Assembly: GCA_943357285.1 (NCBI GenBank)
Contig: CALRGJ010000012.1
Span: 1-34,335 of the forward strand
Source of the DNA: Candidatus Peribacteria bacterium
GTDB taxonomy: Bacteria; Patescibacteriota; Gracilibacteria; UBA1369; LOWO2-01-FULL-3
DNA: 34,335 bases
Direction of reading: 5' to 3'
Under the pieces are notes generated by a model. It worked only from the letters and a program-made list of their open reading frames with translations, was not told the DNA's origin and did not search any database. How positions within the stretch are numbered: the stretch's first letter is position 1; the number at the start of each line of letters is the position of its first letter. This document shows, piece by piece, positions 1-7,818 of this stretch. The translations under genes were made by a program, and so were the position numbers.

Positions 1-3000
1 CTTAGCACAAAGTGCAATAAGTTTTGTTGAATTAAGAATGTCTAAGTTACGAATATTTTTGAATCCAACTTTTAGAAGTTTAGCGCTTAATTCAGGTTTT
101 AAATTGAGTTTGCTTAGAGCTCCTTCGCATCTGTAGGCTGTAGTAAACCAAAGATCTCTGAGCATATTTTCTGCTAGAGCACTTTCCTTTGGTGTTAGAT
201 TTTGTAATCCAAATTCTGGATTTTTGTCTGTATATCTTTGTACTCCTCCCGTAAGGTAGCCGTAGTCTGCGTCAGAGCCTGTTGTATCAAAAGCTTTTCC
301 ATATGCTTCATGGAATTCAGGATCAAGAAATAATGCTTGAATTTTTTCATTAAATCCAGCTCTTGGTTGTTCTTTTTCAAAAGCTTCCTTAGTGATAGCT
401 CCCAAGGCTTTATGCATTTCTTTTACGTCAGCCTGCATTGCTTCTACTTTTGATTTATCTATGATTTTACCTTCGTTTCCTACCTTCATTTCTTCAGGTC
501 TAAATCTGTGGAAGTGTTTTGCGAAATCTTTTTCTGAGTCTCCGCCTTTTTCCCAACCTTTTGATTCGGCAAAGCCTTTTATTTCTCTTATATTATCTTG
601 TAATAGTCCAATATTTCCGCCACCTTTTTCCATCTTAAATTTATTTTTACCCATCAAGATTTCTAGATAACTTTGTTCGTTTTCTTGTAACCAAGCTCTG
701 TCTATTTTCTTCTTTCCTGATAGAGAGCTATTTTGTCTAATTGTAACAACATCTCTGATTGAAGATCTTCCTTCAGCTTGAAGGCTGGAGAATCTGAATC
801 TTTCTCTAGTGATGATCAAATCATCAATTTTACCTTCCAAGAATATTTTTCCTCCATCTTGAATTACTCCAAGAGTTAGAAGATTTGGATCAATGTGAAC
901 TTCTAAATCTTTATCAGCTTCTTTATCCTTGTTGAATAAATTATCGATAGCTAATTCTATTTTGCCATCAGCTTTTTTATCGAGTCTGATTTCGGTTCCA
1001 CCTTTTTCTAAAGCGTCATTATAAGTTCCGATGTCATTGCGTAGTCTTGAGAAATCAATTTCTTTATTATCAATTCTGATACCTTTTCCTAGTTTGCTTC
1101 CAGGTCTATAGTAAACATCAGCTGTTTTTTCTTCGAAAATTACTTTTTCTTCTCCAGATTTCATCTTGGAGAATGCTTCAGCAATTTTTGCTCTTACGTT
1201 TGCATCAGTAGCTAATTCAAGAATTCTTTGTTCTTCTTTTGGATGTGGAATAAATATTTCTACAGTTCCAAGTCTGAATTTTAGTCCGGCAATTAAAGCA
1301 ATTGCGGTACCTAGTCCTGGATTGCCTGCTGCTAAAGCTATTAATGCTGGAGCCATAGCACCAAATCCAATACCAACTGGTATTAGAGAAGGGAATGGTT
1401 TTTCAGCATTTCTATCTGCAGATGCTTTTAATTCAGAAATTTGACTATCGTAAGCTCTGACTAAATTTTCTTTGCTTAAATATTGAGGAAGAGCCTCTTG
1501 AACTGCTTTAATAGAAGCCCATTCTGGTGATTTCTCAAGTAATGCTAATTTTTCTTCAGTAGACATTTTTGGCCATTTTTCTAAGTCTTCTTTAGTCCAT
1601 CCTGTACCTTGTGTGACTTTTTCTTTAGCACCTTCTCTTTCGGATTTTAATTGTGCTTTATCCCAGCTGACACTAACTCCTAGTCCCACTCCTAGATCAA
1701 CTATATTCCACCAAGAAGCGCTTACTCCAGCCATCCAGTCTACGTCAACTCCACTCTCTGATTCGTGGTGACCAGAAACTCCGGCAAAAGCTCCACTTAC
1801 TGTAACTACGGTGTTGAAATTTACATTCCATCCTTCACCACCAGCAATCTTTAAGCTGAATCCTAATGCACCAATTGGTACAATTTGACCTGGAGTTAAT
1901 TCTCCAGCTCCAAGTGCAACAGTCATTGTGGCCCCATCTTTTAATTTGATTGGAACTGCAATTCCGCCGCCAAGGACATTACCATTTTGGTCGAATTGGA
2001 GATGACCGTGCATGATGTTGGTAGATTTTCCGCCAGCTTTCATGCTTTCTGCTTCTTTCTTTAAAATGTCTTTTACTTCGGCGAATTTAGCTCTAACATC
2101 TTTAAGTTTCTCGGCATCTCTTGGACCACCTTGTTTTAATATTTCTTTAAAAATTTTGAGTTCACCTGCGCCAAGTGGTTTTTCTGCAAAAATAGAATTT
2201 AGATAATTATCTAATCCTTTTTCAACAGTATTTTCACTCTCTTCGATTTCTTTGTTTATGAAACCTAATTGAAATGCTTTAGTTTGATCTTCCGTAAAAT
2301 TAGCATTTTTCAAATCAGTAATTACATATTTTTTAGATCCATCTTGGATAGCTTTAATCTGTTCAGGAGTTAAAGTGCCTTTTGATGCTTTTGCTTTTTG
2401 TATCTCTTTAATTGCATAACCTCTTTGCATTAGTTCATTTACTTCCGCTAAAAGTGCAGGTTCATTAATTTCTTTTTTACCATCTTTGATAGTATAGAGA
2501 TTTGGTTTTTCTAATAGGATAGAGAGAGCAGCTTTTGGATCAAAGTGTCTCTTGAACATTCCTTCATCTACATCAAAGGTTGTACCGTCCATGTTAGCCA
2601 TGGTGATTTTTTCGGCACCACTAATCCATCCGAGGAATTTTTCCCATCCTCCAGCTGGATCTTCAGAATAATTAAGTAATTTCTGTAATGACTCAACGAT
2701 AGCTTTTTGGCTTTCTGGAAGGCTTTTTAGTGCTACTTCAAGAGAGTCTTTTTCTTTTACTTCTCCTTCTCTCTTTTCGTCAAATCTTAGTCTAGAAATA
2801 GCATCAACAAGTTTTAAGCTAGGAGCTATGACTTTTTCAAAGATATAGTTTGCTTCGTCAGTTTTGCCAAGTGCTAATAGCTTTTCATATTCTCCAAGAA
2901 CTTTATCTCCATCCTGAAGTAATTCTGCAGAAATTTTTCCTTCGCTATCAATTGCTTTAAACCCTGGTAATTCTTTTGCAAATTTGAAAACATCAGAGAA

Positions 3001-5814
3001 ATAGACTCTTTCATTTCTTCCTTCGGTGAGGATTTTAGTTGCAATTGTTCCGGCTAACATCGAAGAAACATCAAATGGAGGTTTACCCATAATTGTTTCC
3101 ACTGAACGATGATTTTCAAAGTTGCCCCAGTTTTTCACTATGTCTCCTTCGGACATGTCACCAATAGCGTAATCTACGGTATAAGTTTGAGATGTTAGTT
3201 CTTTGTATTTTGCATAATATTCTTTTGTTTTTTTACTTTCAGCATCAGCTCTTTGTGTTTCTGTTCTTGCTATGCGTGATTGATTGAAAAATTCTTCGTA
3301 TTTTTCATTAGTTCTTCCTCCTAGTTCAACGCTCTTAATTTCTAAAATCTTATCGAGTAGAGGATTTGTTTCTTCGAATCCATTATTTGGTGTGTTATTT
3401 GAAGCAGACCAAGTAAGTGTTACTTTTGATTTGGAATCTATTAATTTAATTTCAGTTGGTTTTTCAAAATTTTTGCTAAAGTTTCTACCAATTGTTTTTA
3501 GTGCAGAGATTACTTCAAAAGCATCATTTGCATTTTTTAGAATGTCAGCGAATGATTTGAGGGATTCTTCTAATGTAGAGGATTGATCTTTTGTTAAAGT
3601 TTCTGGTGCACCAGTTATTTCTAGTCCTTTTGTTTTAAGTTCATCTAGTTTTGTTTTTGTTTGATCTTTTGATAGTGATTCTTTTACTGCTTCCACTGGT
3701 CTTCTTGTCTCAACTGCTGAAGATTCAGCAGGGCTTACAACTTTTGCAGCTTTCGCAGGTTCAGGAGTTTCGGCAGGTCTTGCAGGTTCAGCAGCACCAG
3801 TTTTCGCAGGTTCAGCAGTTTCAGCTTTTGCTGGTTCAGTAGATTCAGCTTTCGCAGGTTCTACTCTTATTCCAAGATTTTTTGTAAGGATTGTTTTTGC
3901 TTCCTCGCTTATTCCATCACGAATGGCTTGATATATATCTAGTATTTTAGCTACTTTTTCTAATAAATCTTTTTGTCCATCTAGAGCCTTTATTAATTTA
4001 TCGGCATTTGGAATAGTGGATGTTAAAGCTTTAATTAATTTGTCTTTATTGGAAGTGTCTTTCGATTCAATTGCAAATTTAGCGAGCTTATTTACGTCAT
4101 TTTGAGTCAAATTCACAAGGTTTAACGCAGTGTCGAATTTTGCTTGATCAAGAGATTCTTTTATTAGATCTTTTTCTTCTACTTTTGCCTCTACTTTCGC
4201 AGGCAATTTGTCATTGGCTGGTTTTCCAGTTTCGGCAGTTGCGGGTGTAGCTGTTTCAGCTTTAATTTTTTCTTTTAATGTTTTAATTTGGTCAACTAAA
4301 TACGCTTGAGATTCTTTGAAGGATTTTACTTTACCTTTCATTTTTGCGTTCACGTCACCTTTATAAATGTGCTCAAAGAGCCATTGGTAAGCGCAAAGTT
4401 TCACTTTGTCTTTTGTATTGTGCACACGACCATTTTCGTCAGTCTCGTTTAATTCTTTGAGAAATTTCTTACTTACGCGGAAGCTACGTTCACTATCAAC
4501 TTTTTCCCCTTCGATTGTGATTGGCAATGTCCAAGAAATATTTTTTCCATCAAATCGGAGATCCTCTCCCATTTTTTTGATAATTTCTTTCCAATCTTCT
4601 TCTTTCGAGAATTCAGCTGGGATTGAAGCAGGGGATGATGCGCTTGTTCCTTCTGCAGGAACTGCGGCTCCTTCTTTGTCTTTTTTATCTATTCTAACTG
4701 GTGTTGTAGGTTCTTGGTCTCTTCTTCCTTCTGCAGGTTGTTCTACATTTTTTGCAGCTTCCTCACCTGGTTTGACATCTTTCGCTGCTTCCTCGGGTTT
4801 TACTGGTTTAGGAATACCATCCAACTTAGATGATATAGCACCATTGTATAATTTCTCTCTTATTTCAAATTGTACTTCGTTGTCCTGAATTAATTTCCCT
4901 AAAAGTTCTTTGCTGGAATTGTTTAATATGCCAAGGAAAATACTTTGACTTTGTTGTTCTTCGAATTTTGGAAATGTTATTTCTAGCAAAGCCTTTGTAG
5001 AGGCATAGCTTAGTTTTTCAAATTTTTCTTTTGCACCAGTTCCTGTGAATTCTTGGAATATTGTGGTGTTTATCATTCCAGGATTTTCTTTGCAAACATA
5101 GAAAATTATTTTTTCTATAGTTGCGGAATCTCCGTTTGTGAAAATTTTGGCTCTAACAAGGTTGTCGAAAATTTCCTGCTTTTTAGTGCCATCAATTTTA
5201 GCGCTTAGAAGCTCGCTTTTTTGTGCATCATTAAGTCTTGTAAGTAGCTCAGCAAAGTCTGCATCAGCGGTTGCTTCTATCAAAATAGTTGCAGTTGCTG
5301 TGGTTTTAATTAATTCATCTATTAGGATTTTTTTATCTTCTGCTTTTAATGTTTTAATAAAAAGCTTTGTTGTCTCTACGCTTAATTGATTTGTGTTTAA
5401 GCGTTTTACTTTAAATTCTTCAAACAGAGCTTTTACATTTTTTTCAGGTTCATTTGTAGCAGCAAAAACTGCGAGTGCATCAATTTTTGATTTTTCTAGA
5501 TCTCCTTTGGATCCTTTTTCAGCAATGCGTTCTTTGATGATTTTGTCGAATTTTTTTTGATCCAAGCTCTTTAAGTCTTCATCTAATTTTTTATTTTCTT
5601 CTGCTAAGATTTGTGCAGCTTTTTCGGCTTCAGGGCTTCTTTCGGCCTCTTTTGCTTTTTCGGCTTCAGCTCGCTCATTTAATAATCTTGCTTCTTTGGC
5701 TTTTGGGTCTTCTGCCTCTGGAGTCGATGGTGTTTCAATTGACACGAAACGACTCTCTTTAAAGAGGTTCTTCTTTACTTTATCAAACAGAAATAAAAAT
5801 TTGTGTGTACTCAT
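1..5814 (-). CDS. giant protein of unknown function, C-terminus outside window
   Basis: An uninterrupted minus-strand frame runs from an ATG at 5814 to the left edge: 1,938 codons without a stop, so the full protein is larger. I do not recognise a family. There is no clear signal peptide; the N-terminus is lysine- and phenylalanine-rich and then turns into a charged Ala/Glu/Lys helix (about residues 35-90). Two low-complexity linkers follow: a Pro/Glu/Ala-rich stretch at about residues 334-392 and a Pro-Ala-Lys-Glu repeat (EPAKAE-like units) at about 650-700. Residues about 1270-1380 are glycine-rich with alternating polar and hydrophobic residues, as in beta-strands. A hydrophobic segment, probably membrane-embedded, lies at about 1470-1515. 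The rest looks alpha-helical. A consensus promoter lies upstream and the leader is A-rich without a Shine-Dalgarno. A cell-surface or structural role is a guess; the reading frame itself is certain. Confidence 0.9.
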   Translation of the reverse strand, partial: MSTHKFLFLFDKVKKNLFKESRFVSIETPSTPEAEDPKAKEARLLNERAEAEKAKEAERSPEAEKAAQILAEENKKLDEDLKSLDQKKFDKIIKERIAEKGSKGDLEKSKIDALAVFAATNEPEKNVKALFEEFKVKRLNTNQLSVETTKLFIKTLKAEDKKILIDELIKTTATATILIEATADADFAELLTRLNDAQKSELLSAKIDGTKKQEIFDNLVRAKIFTNGDSATIEKIIFYVCKENPGMINTTIFQEFTGTGAKEKFEKLSYASTKALLEITFPKFEEQQSQSIFLGILNNSSKELLGKLIQDNEVQFEIREKLYNGAISSKLDGIPKPVKPEEAAKDVKPGEEAAKNVEQPAEGRRDQEPTTPVRIDKKDKEGAAVPAEGTSASSPASIPAEFSKEEDWKEIIKKMGEDLRFDGKNISWTLPITIEGEKVDSERSFRVSKKFLKELNETDENGRVHNTKDKVKLCAYQWLFEHIYKGDVNAKMKGKVKSFKESQAYLVDQIKTLKEKIKAETATPATAETGKPANDKLPAKVEAKVEEKDLIKESLDQAKFDTALNLVNLTQNDVNKLAKFAIESKDTSNKDKLIKALTSTIPNADKLIKALDGQKDLLEKVAKILDIYQAIRDGISEEAKTILTKNLGIRVEPAKAESTEPAKAETAEPAKTGAAEPARPAETPEPAKAAKVVSPAESSAVETRRPVEAVKESLSKDQTKTKLDELKTKGLEITGAPETLTKDQSSTLEESLKSFADILKNANDAFEVISALKTIGRNFSKNFEKPTEIKLIDSKSKVTLTWSASNNTPNNGFEETNPLLDKILEIKSVELGGRTNEKYEEFFNQSRIARTETQRADAESKKTKEYYAKYKELTSQTYTVDYAIGDMSEGDIVKNWGNFENHRSVETIMGKPPFDVSSMLAGTIATKILTEGRNERVYFSDVFKFAKELPGFKAIDSEGKISAELLQDGDKVLGEYEKLLALGKTDEANYIFEKVIAPSLKLVDAISRLRFDEKREGEVKEKDSLEVALKSLPESQKAIVESLQKLLNYSEDPAGGWEKFLGWISGAEKITMANMDGTTFDVDEGMFKRHFDPKAALSILLEKPNLYTIKDGKKEINEPALLAEVNELMQRGYAIKEIQKAKASKGTLTPEQIKAIQDGSKKYVITDLKNANFTEDQTKAFQLGFINKEIEESENTVEKGLDNYLNSIFAEKPLGAGELKIFKEILKQGGPRDAEKLKDVRAKFAEVKDILKKEAESMKAGGKSTNIMHGHLQFDQNGNVLGGGIAVPIKLKDGATMTVALGAGELTPGQIVPIGALGFSLKIAGGEGWNVNFNTVVTVSGAFAGVSGHHESESGVDVDWMAGVSASWWNIVDLGVGLGVSVSWDKAQLKSEREGAKEKVTQGTGWTKEDLEKWPKMSTEEKLALLEKSPEWASIKAVQEALPQYLSKENLVRAYDSQISELKASADRNAEKPFPSLIPVGIGFGAMAPALIALAAGNPGLGTAIALIAGLKFRLGTVEIFIPHPKEEQRILELATDANVRAKIAEAFSKMKSGEEKVIFEEKTADVYYRPGSKLGKGIRIDNKEIDFSRLRNDIGTYNDALEKGGTEIRLDKKADGKIELAIDNLFNKDKEADKDLEVHIDPNLLTLGVIQDGGKIFLEGKIDDLIITRERFRFSSLQAEGRSSIRDVVTIRQNSSLSGKKKIDRAWLQENEQSYLEILMGKNKFKMEKGGGNIGLLQDNIREIKGFAESKGWEKGGDSEKDFAKHFHRFRPEEMKVGNEGKIIDKSKVEAMQADVKEMHKALGAITKEAFEKEQPRAGFNEKIQALFLDPEFHEAYGKAFDTTGSDADYGYLTGGVQRYTDKNPEFGLQNLTPKESALAENMLRDLWFTTAYRCEGALSKLNLKPELSAKLLKVGFKNIRNLDILNSTKLIALCAK

Positions 5815-5866
5815 TTTGTTTTTTGTTTTGGCGGGAGATCCCCGTTTTTTTAAATTAAATCTTGTT

Positions 5867-5895
5867 ATTATATCAAATTTTGGGACTTGGGTCAA
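5867..5895 (-). promoter_or_regulatory. sigma-70 promoter of the giant gene
   Basis: On the minus strand, TTGACC (5890-5895), a 17-nt spacer and TATAAT (5867-5872), with the extended -10 dinucleotide TG one base before the -10. Transcription should start near 5860, giving a leader of about 45 nt that is A-rich, carries a small CGGG/CCCG hairpin and has no Shine-Dalgarno sequence. Confidence 0.75.
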
Positions 5896-5924
5896 TTCAT
5901 TTAAAGCTGTAACTTGGCTATATT
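5896..5924 (+). promoter_or_regulatory. tpiA promoter, leaderless type
   Basis: TATATT (5919-5924) ends exactly 6 nt before the tpiA ATG, so the transcript would start at or next to the start codon. At the usual 17-nt spacing there is only a weak -35 (TTCATT, 5896-5901), which directly abuts the -35 of the divergent giant-gene promoter. Confidence 0.5.
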
Positions 5925-5930
5925 GATTTC

Positions 5931-6596
5931 ATGAAATTACCAATAATCATTGTAAACTTTAAACTTTACGAGCAGGCAACAGGCGATAACGCTATCGAAT
6001 TGGCAAAAATCCATGAGAGAGTTGCAAAGGAAACAGGTGCCGATTTGGCCATTGCCGTGAATCCTATAGATTTGGCTAGGGTGTGTGATGCTGTGAGTAT
6101 TCCTGTTTTTGCCCAACATATAGATCCAATCAAGTTTGGTGGTCATACAGGACATATATCTCCGGATTTGGTTAAAGAGGTTGGGGCTTATGGCACTCTT
6201 CTTAATCATGCTGAGTATCCAATGGGTCATGAAACTATCATGAAATCTATAGAAAGATGTAGAGATGTGGGACTTTTCACTGTTTTATGTGCTGATACTC
6301 CTGAAACGGCAAAAGAGTTTGTAAAATATAATCCGGATTTGATTGCCGTTGAACCTCCGGAGTTAATTGGTGGAGATATCTCTGTTTCGAAAGCCGGTCC
6401 TCATATTATAGAGAACGCTGTAAAAATGGTGGGTGAGAATAGAATTCTTGTTGGGGCTGGAATACGCGACCCTGAAGATGTAACTATTGCACTTTCTCTT
6501 GGTGCTGTCGGAGTACTATTGGCTTCGGGTGTGACAAAGGCGGCTGATCCTTATTTAGTCCTTCAAGGTCTTGTCGCTGGCCTTAAGAAGGGATGA
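5931..6596 (+). CDS. tpiA: triosephosphate isomerase, archaeal type
   Basis: Interconverts dihydroxyacetone phosphate and glyceraldehyde 3-phosphate in glycolysis, in the cytoplasm. The 221-residue length and the motifs match the short archaeal form rather than the roughly 250-residue bacterial form. Asn9 and Lys11 lie in the first strand (NFKLY), the electrophilic histidine is His93 in LLNHAEYPM, and the catalytic base is Glu141 in VEPPELIGGD. Phosphate-binding loops appear as VGAGI (174-178) and GVLLASG (194-200). The start is fixed by the ATG right after a -10 box; there is no Shine-Dalgarno. The gene stands alone on the plus strand. Its last 42 bases overlap the 3' end of the convergent membrane-protein gene. 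It complements gpmA and pyk further along the window. Function is well supported; bacterial use of this type suggests an old transfer or a lineage trait. Confidence 0.93.
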   Translation: MKLPIIIVNFKLYEQATGDNAIELAKIHERVAKETGADLAIAVNPIDLARVCDAVSIPVFAQHIDPIKFGGHTGHISPDLVKEVGAYGTLLNHAEYPMGHETIMKSIERCRDVGLFTVLCADTPETAKEFVKYNPDLIAVEPPELIGGDISVSKAGPHIIENAVKMVGENRILVGAGIRDPEDVTIALSLGAVGVLLASGVTKAADPYLVLQGLVAGLKKG

Positions 6597-7760
6597 TTCC
6601 ATTAGTAGTACTAAGATTATTAGAAGGTCATTTTTGAAGAATGGCGTGTCTATTAGTCCGTGTATGAAAAAGTATAATAGAAGGAGATTTGCTAGTATGT
6701 GAAAATCAAACGGTTGATTCTTTTTCCAGTTGAAAATGTTTTGTATATTTTTCTTCATGCAGAAAAGTAGGAGTATTAATCCCAGTATTCCAAATTGGAA
6801 AATAAAGAGTAGAAAAATATTGTGAGGTTGAAGTACATAATAATCCAGTGGTTCATGTCCAAGGGCAATTTTTACATTTTTGGCATATTGTTCTTGGAAT
6901 TGTCCCAGTCCAACCCCTAGTAATAAGTTTTTAGGTGTTTTGATTATATGGCTGGCAGTACTCCATATCTGTTCACGCTCGCTTAGGCTGGAGTAGTTTG
7001 TTTGGATGGTTGGTAGAATTTTGAGATAAAAAACAGCACTAGCTACAAGGAGACAAATTGTGGCAATTATTATTCTTGCTGTTTTGCTTTTGAAAGTTTT
7101 GTTGTCGTTTCTTTTGAAGAGGTAGAGAAGAATTATGATCAAACTTCCGGCCAGTGAGCCCATGGAGACTGTTGCGAGCATTAGAATTCCTAGAGCCATT
7201 GCATATAGAAGATTTGATTTTATCTTTGTGTCTTTGAAAAATTCTATTGTGAAAAAAATGAAAAACGGCGTCAAGTAGAATCCTAGATAAACGGCAGCAT
7301 CTAGCGGTCCAAGCAGCCTGTAGTCGTGAGCTACGTTGTAGCCTAGAAGGTTGTAAAAAGCACAGAAAAAACCAAAGAGCATTGCGCCGATTCCTGCGAC
7401 TTTGAAAGCTTTGAATCTTTCGTCACTTGTTTTAAATGTTTCGATGAAGATGAAGGTAAGAATGCCGGCTAATACTAAAAATTTTCCGTGGCGAATAAAG
7501 TCGAGTTTGTTTTCAATAGGCACTAATAGTGTGGAAAATATAGTGAGACCAAAAAGACTTAAAATAATCCAATGTTTGCTTATATTCTTTATTGTTTGAA
7601 TGAAGGTCTTGTTTTTGATGATGGCAAAAAGAAAAACCAAGCATTGTAATCCTATTAAAATTTCTTGTAAGTTTGTTGGAAAACCACCAATTTTGAATCT
7701 GATTAGGTAGGATTGGAGGAAGAATAGGTTTAGGTAAAGAAGCAGTTTGTTTATTTTCAT
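6555..7760 (-). CDS. O-antigen ligase / polymerase family membrane protein (Wzy_C-like)
   Basis: A 401-residue integral membrane protein with about 10-12 hydrophobic segments. Its largest extracytoplasmic loop, about residues 250-310, carries the two hallmarks of the Wzy_C/O-antigen ligase family: an Arg-containing EREQIW motif (261-266) and the downstream HN pair in QPHNIFLL (311-318), with LLGVGLGQF between them. Such proteins join or polymerise lipid-linked glycans outside the cytoplasmic membrane. Whether this one is a ligase, a polymerase or a protein glycosyltransferase cannot be told from sequence. It may act on glycans started by TagO (10712-11764) and built with GDP-mannose from ManC; that link is inference. 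The start ATG lies 6 nt after a TAAACT -10 box. The 3' end overlaps tpiA by 42 bp, and the 5' end faces ribF. Confidence 0.82.
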   Translation of the reverse strand: MKINKLLLYLNLFFLQSYLIRFKIGGFPTNLQEILIGLQCLVFLFAIIKNKTFIQTIKNISKHWIILSLFGLTIFSTLLVPIENKLDFIRHGKFLVLAGILTFIFIETFKTSDERFKAFKVAGIGAMLFGFFCAFYNLLGYNVAHDYRLLGPLDAAVYLGFYLTPFFIFFTIEFFKDTKIKSNLLYAMALGILMLATVSMGSLAGSLIIILLYLFKRNDNKTFKSKTARIIIATICLLVASAVFYLKILPTIQTNYSSLSEREQIWSTASHIIKTPKNLLLGVGLGQFQEQYAKNVKIALGHEPLDYYVLQPHNIFLLFIFQFGILGLILLLFCMKKNIQNIFNWKKNQPFDFHILANLLLLYFFIHGLIDTPFFKNDLLIILVLLMESSLLKASDKTLKD

Positions 7761-7766
7761 GTTTCG

Positions 7767-7795
7767 AGTTTAAGCTGATTATTTTGTTTTGGCAA
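7767..7795 (-). promoter_or_regulatory. leaderless promoter of the O-antigen-ligase-like gene
   Basis: On the minus strand: TTGCCA (7790-7795), 17-nt spacer, TAAACT (7767-7772), then 6 nt and the ATG at 7760. It interleaves with the divergent ribF promoter, each -35 lying inside the other promoter's spacer. Confidence 0.6.
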
Positions 7796-7812
7796 AATTT
7801 TTAGCGTATATT
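7784..7812 (+). promoter_or_regulatory. leaderless promoter of ribF
   Basis: TTGTTT (7784-7789), 17-nt spacer, TATATT (7807-7812), then 6 nt and the ATG at 7819. The predicted transcription start coincides with the start codon. This geometry also decides the start of ribF against the upstream TTG at 7789, which lies inside the promoter. Confidence 0.6.
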
Positions 7813-7818
7813 TTCGTT

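Noticed and set aside
5832-5851. Plus-strand terminator-like hairpin (CGGG/CCCG followed by seven T)
   Set aside because: The stem is only 4 bp and no plus-strand gene ends there; more likely part of the giant gene's leader. It could insulate tpiA from antisense transcripts, but support is thin.
392-5926. Several plus-strand open frames of 63-160 codons across the left region
   Set aside because: All lie antisense to the continuous 1,938-codon minus frame, have Ser/Leu/Phe-rich shadow composition and no family motifs.
5937-6230. Minus-strand 97-codon frame inside tpiA
   Set aside because: Shadow of the well-supported tpiA; composition is Ile/Asn/Cys-rich without motifs.
7789-7818. TTG start giving a longer riboflavin kinase
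   Set aside because: It lies in the -35/-10 region of the ribF promoter, and the conserved domain starts at the ATG at 7819.
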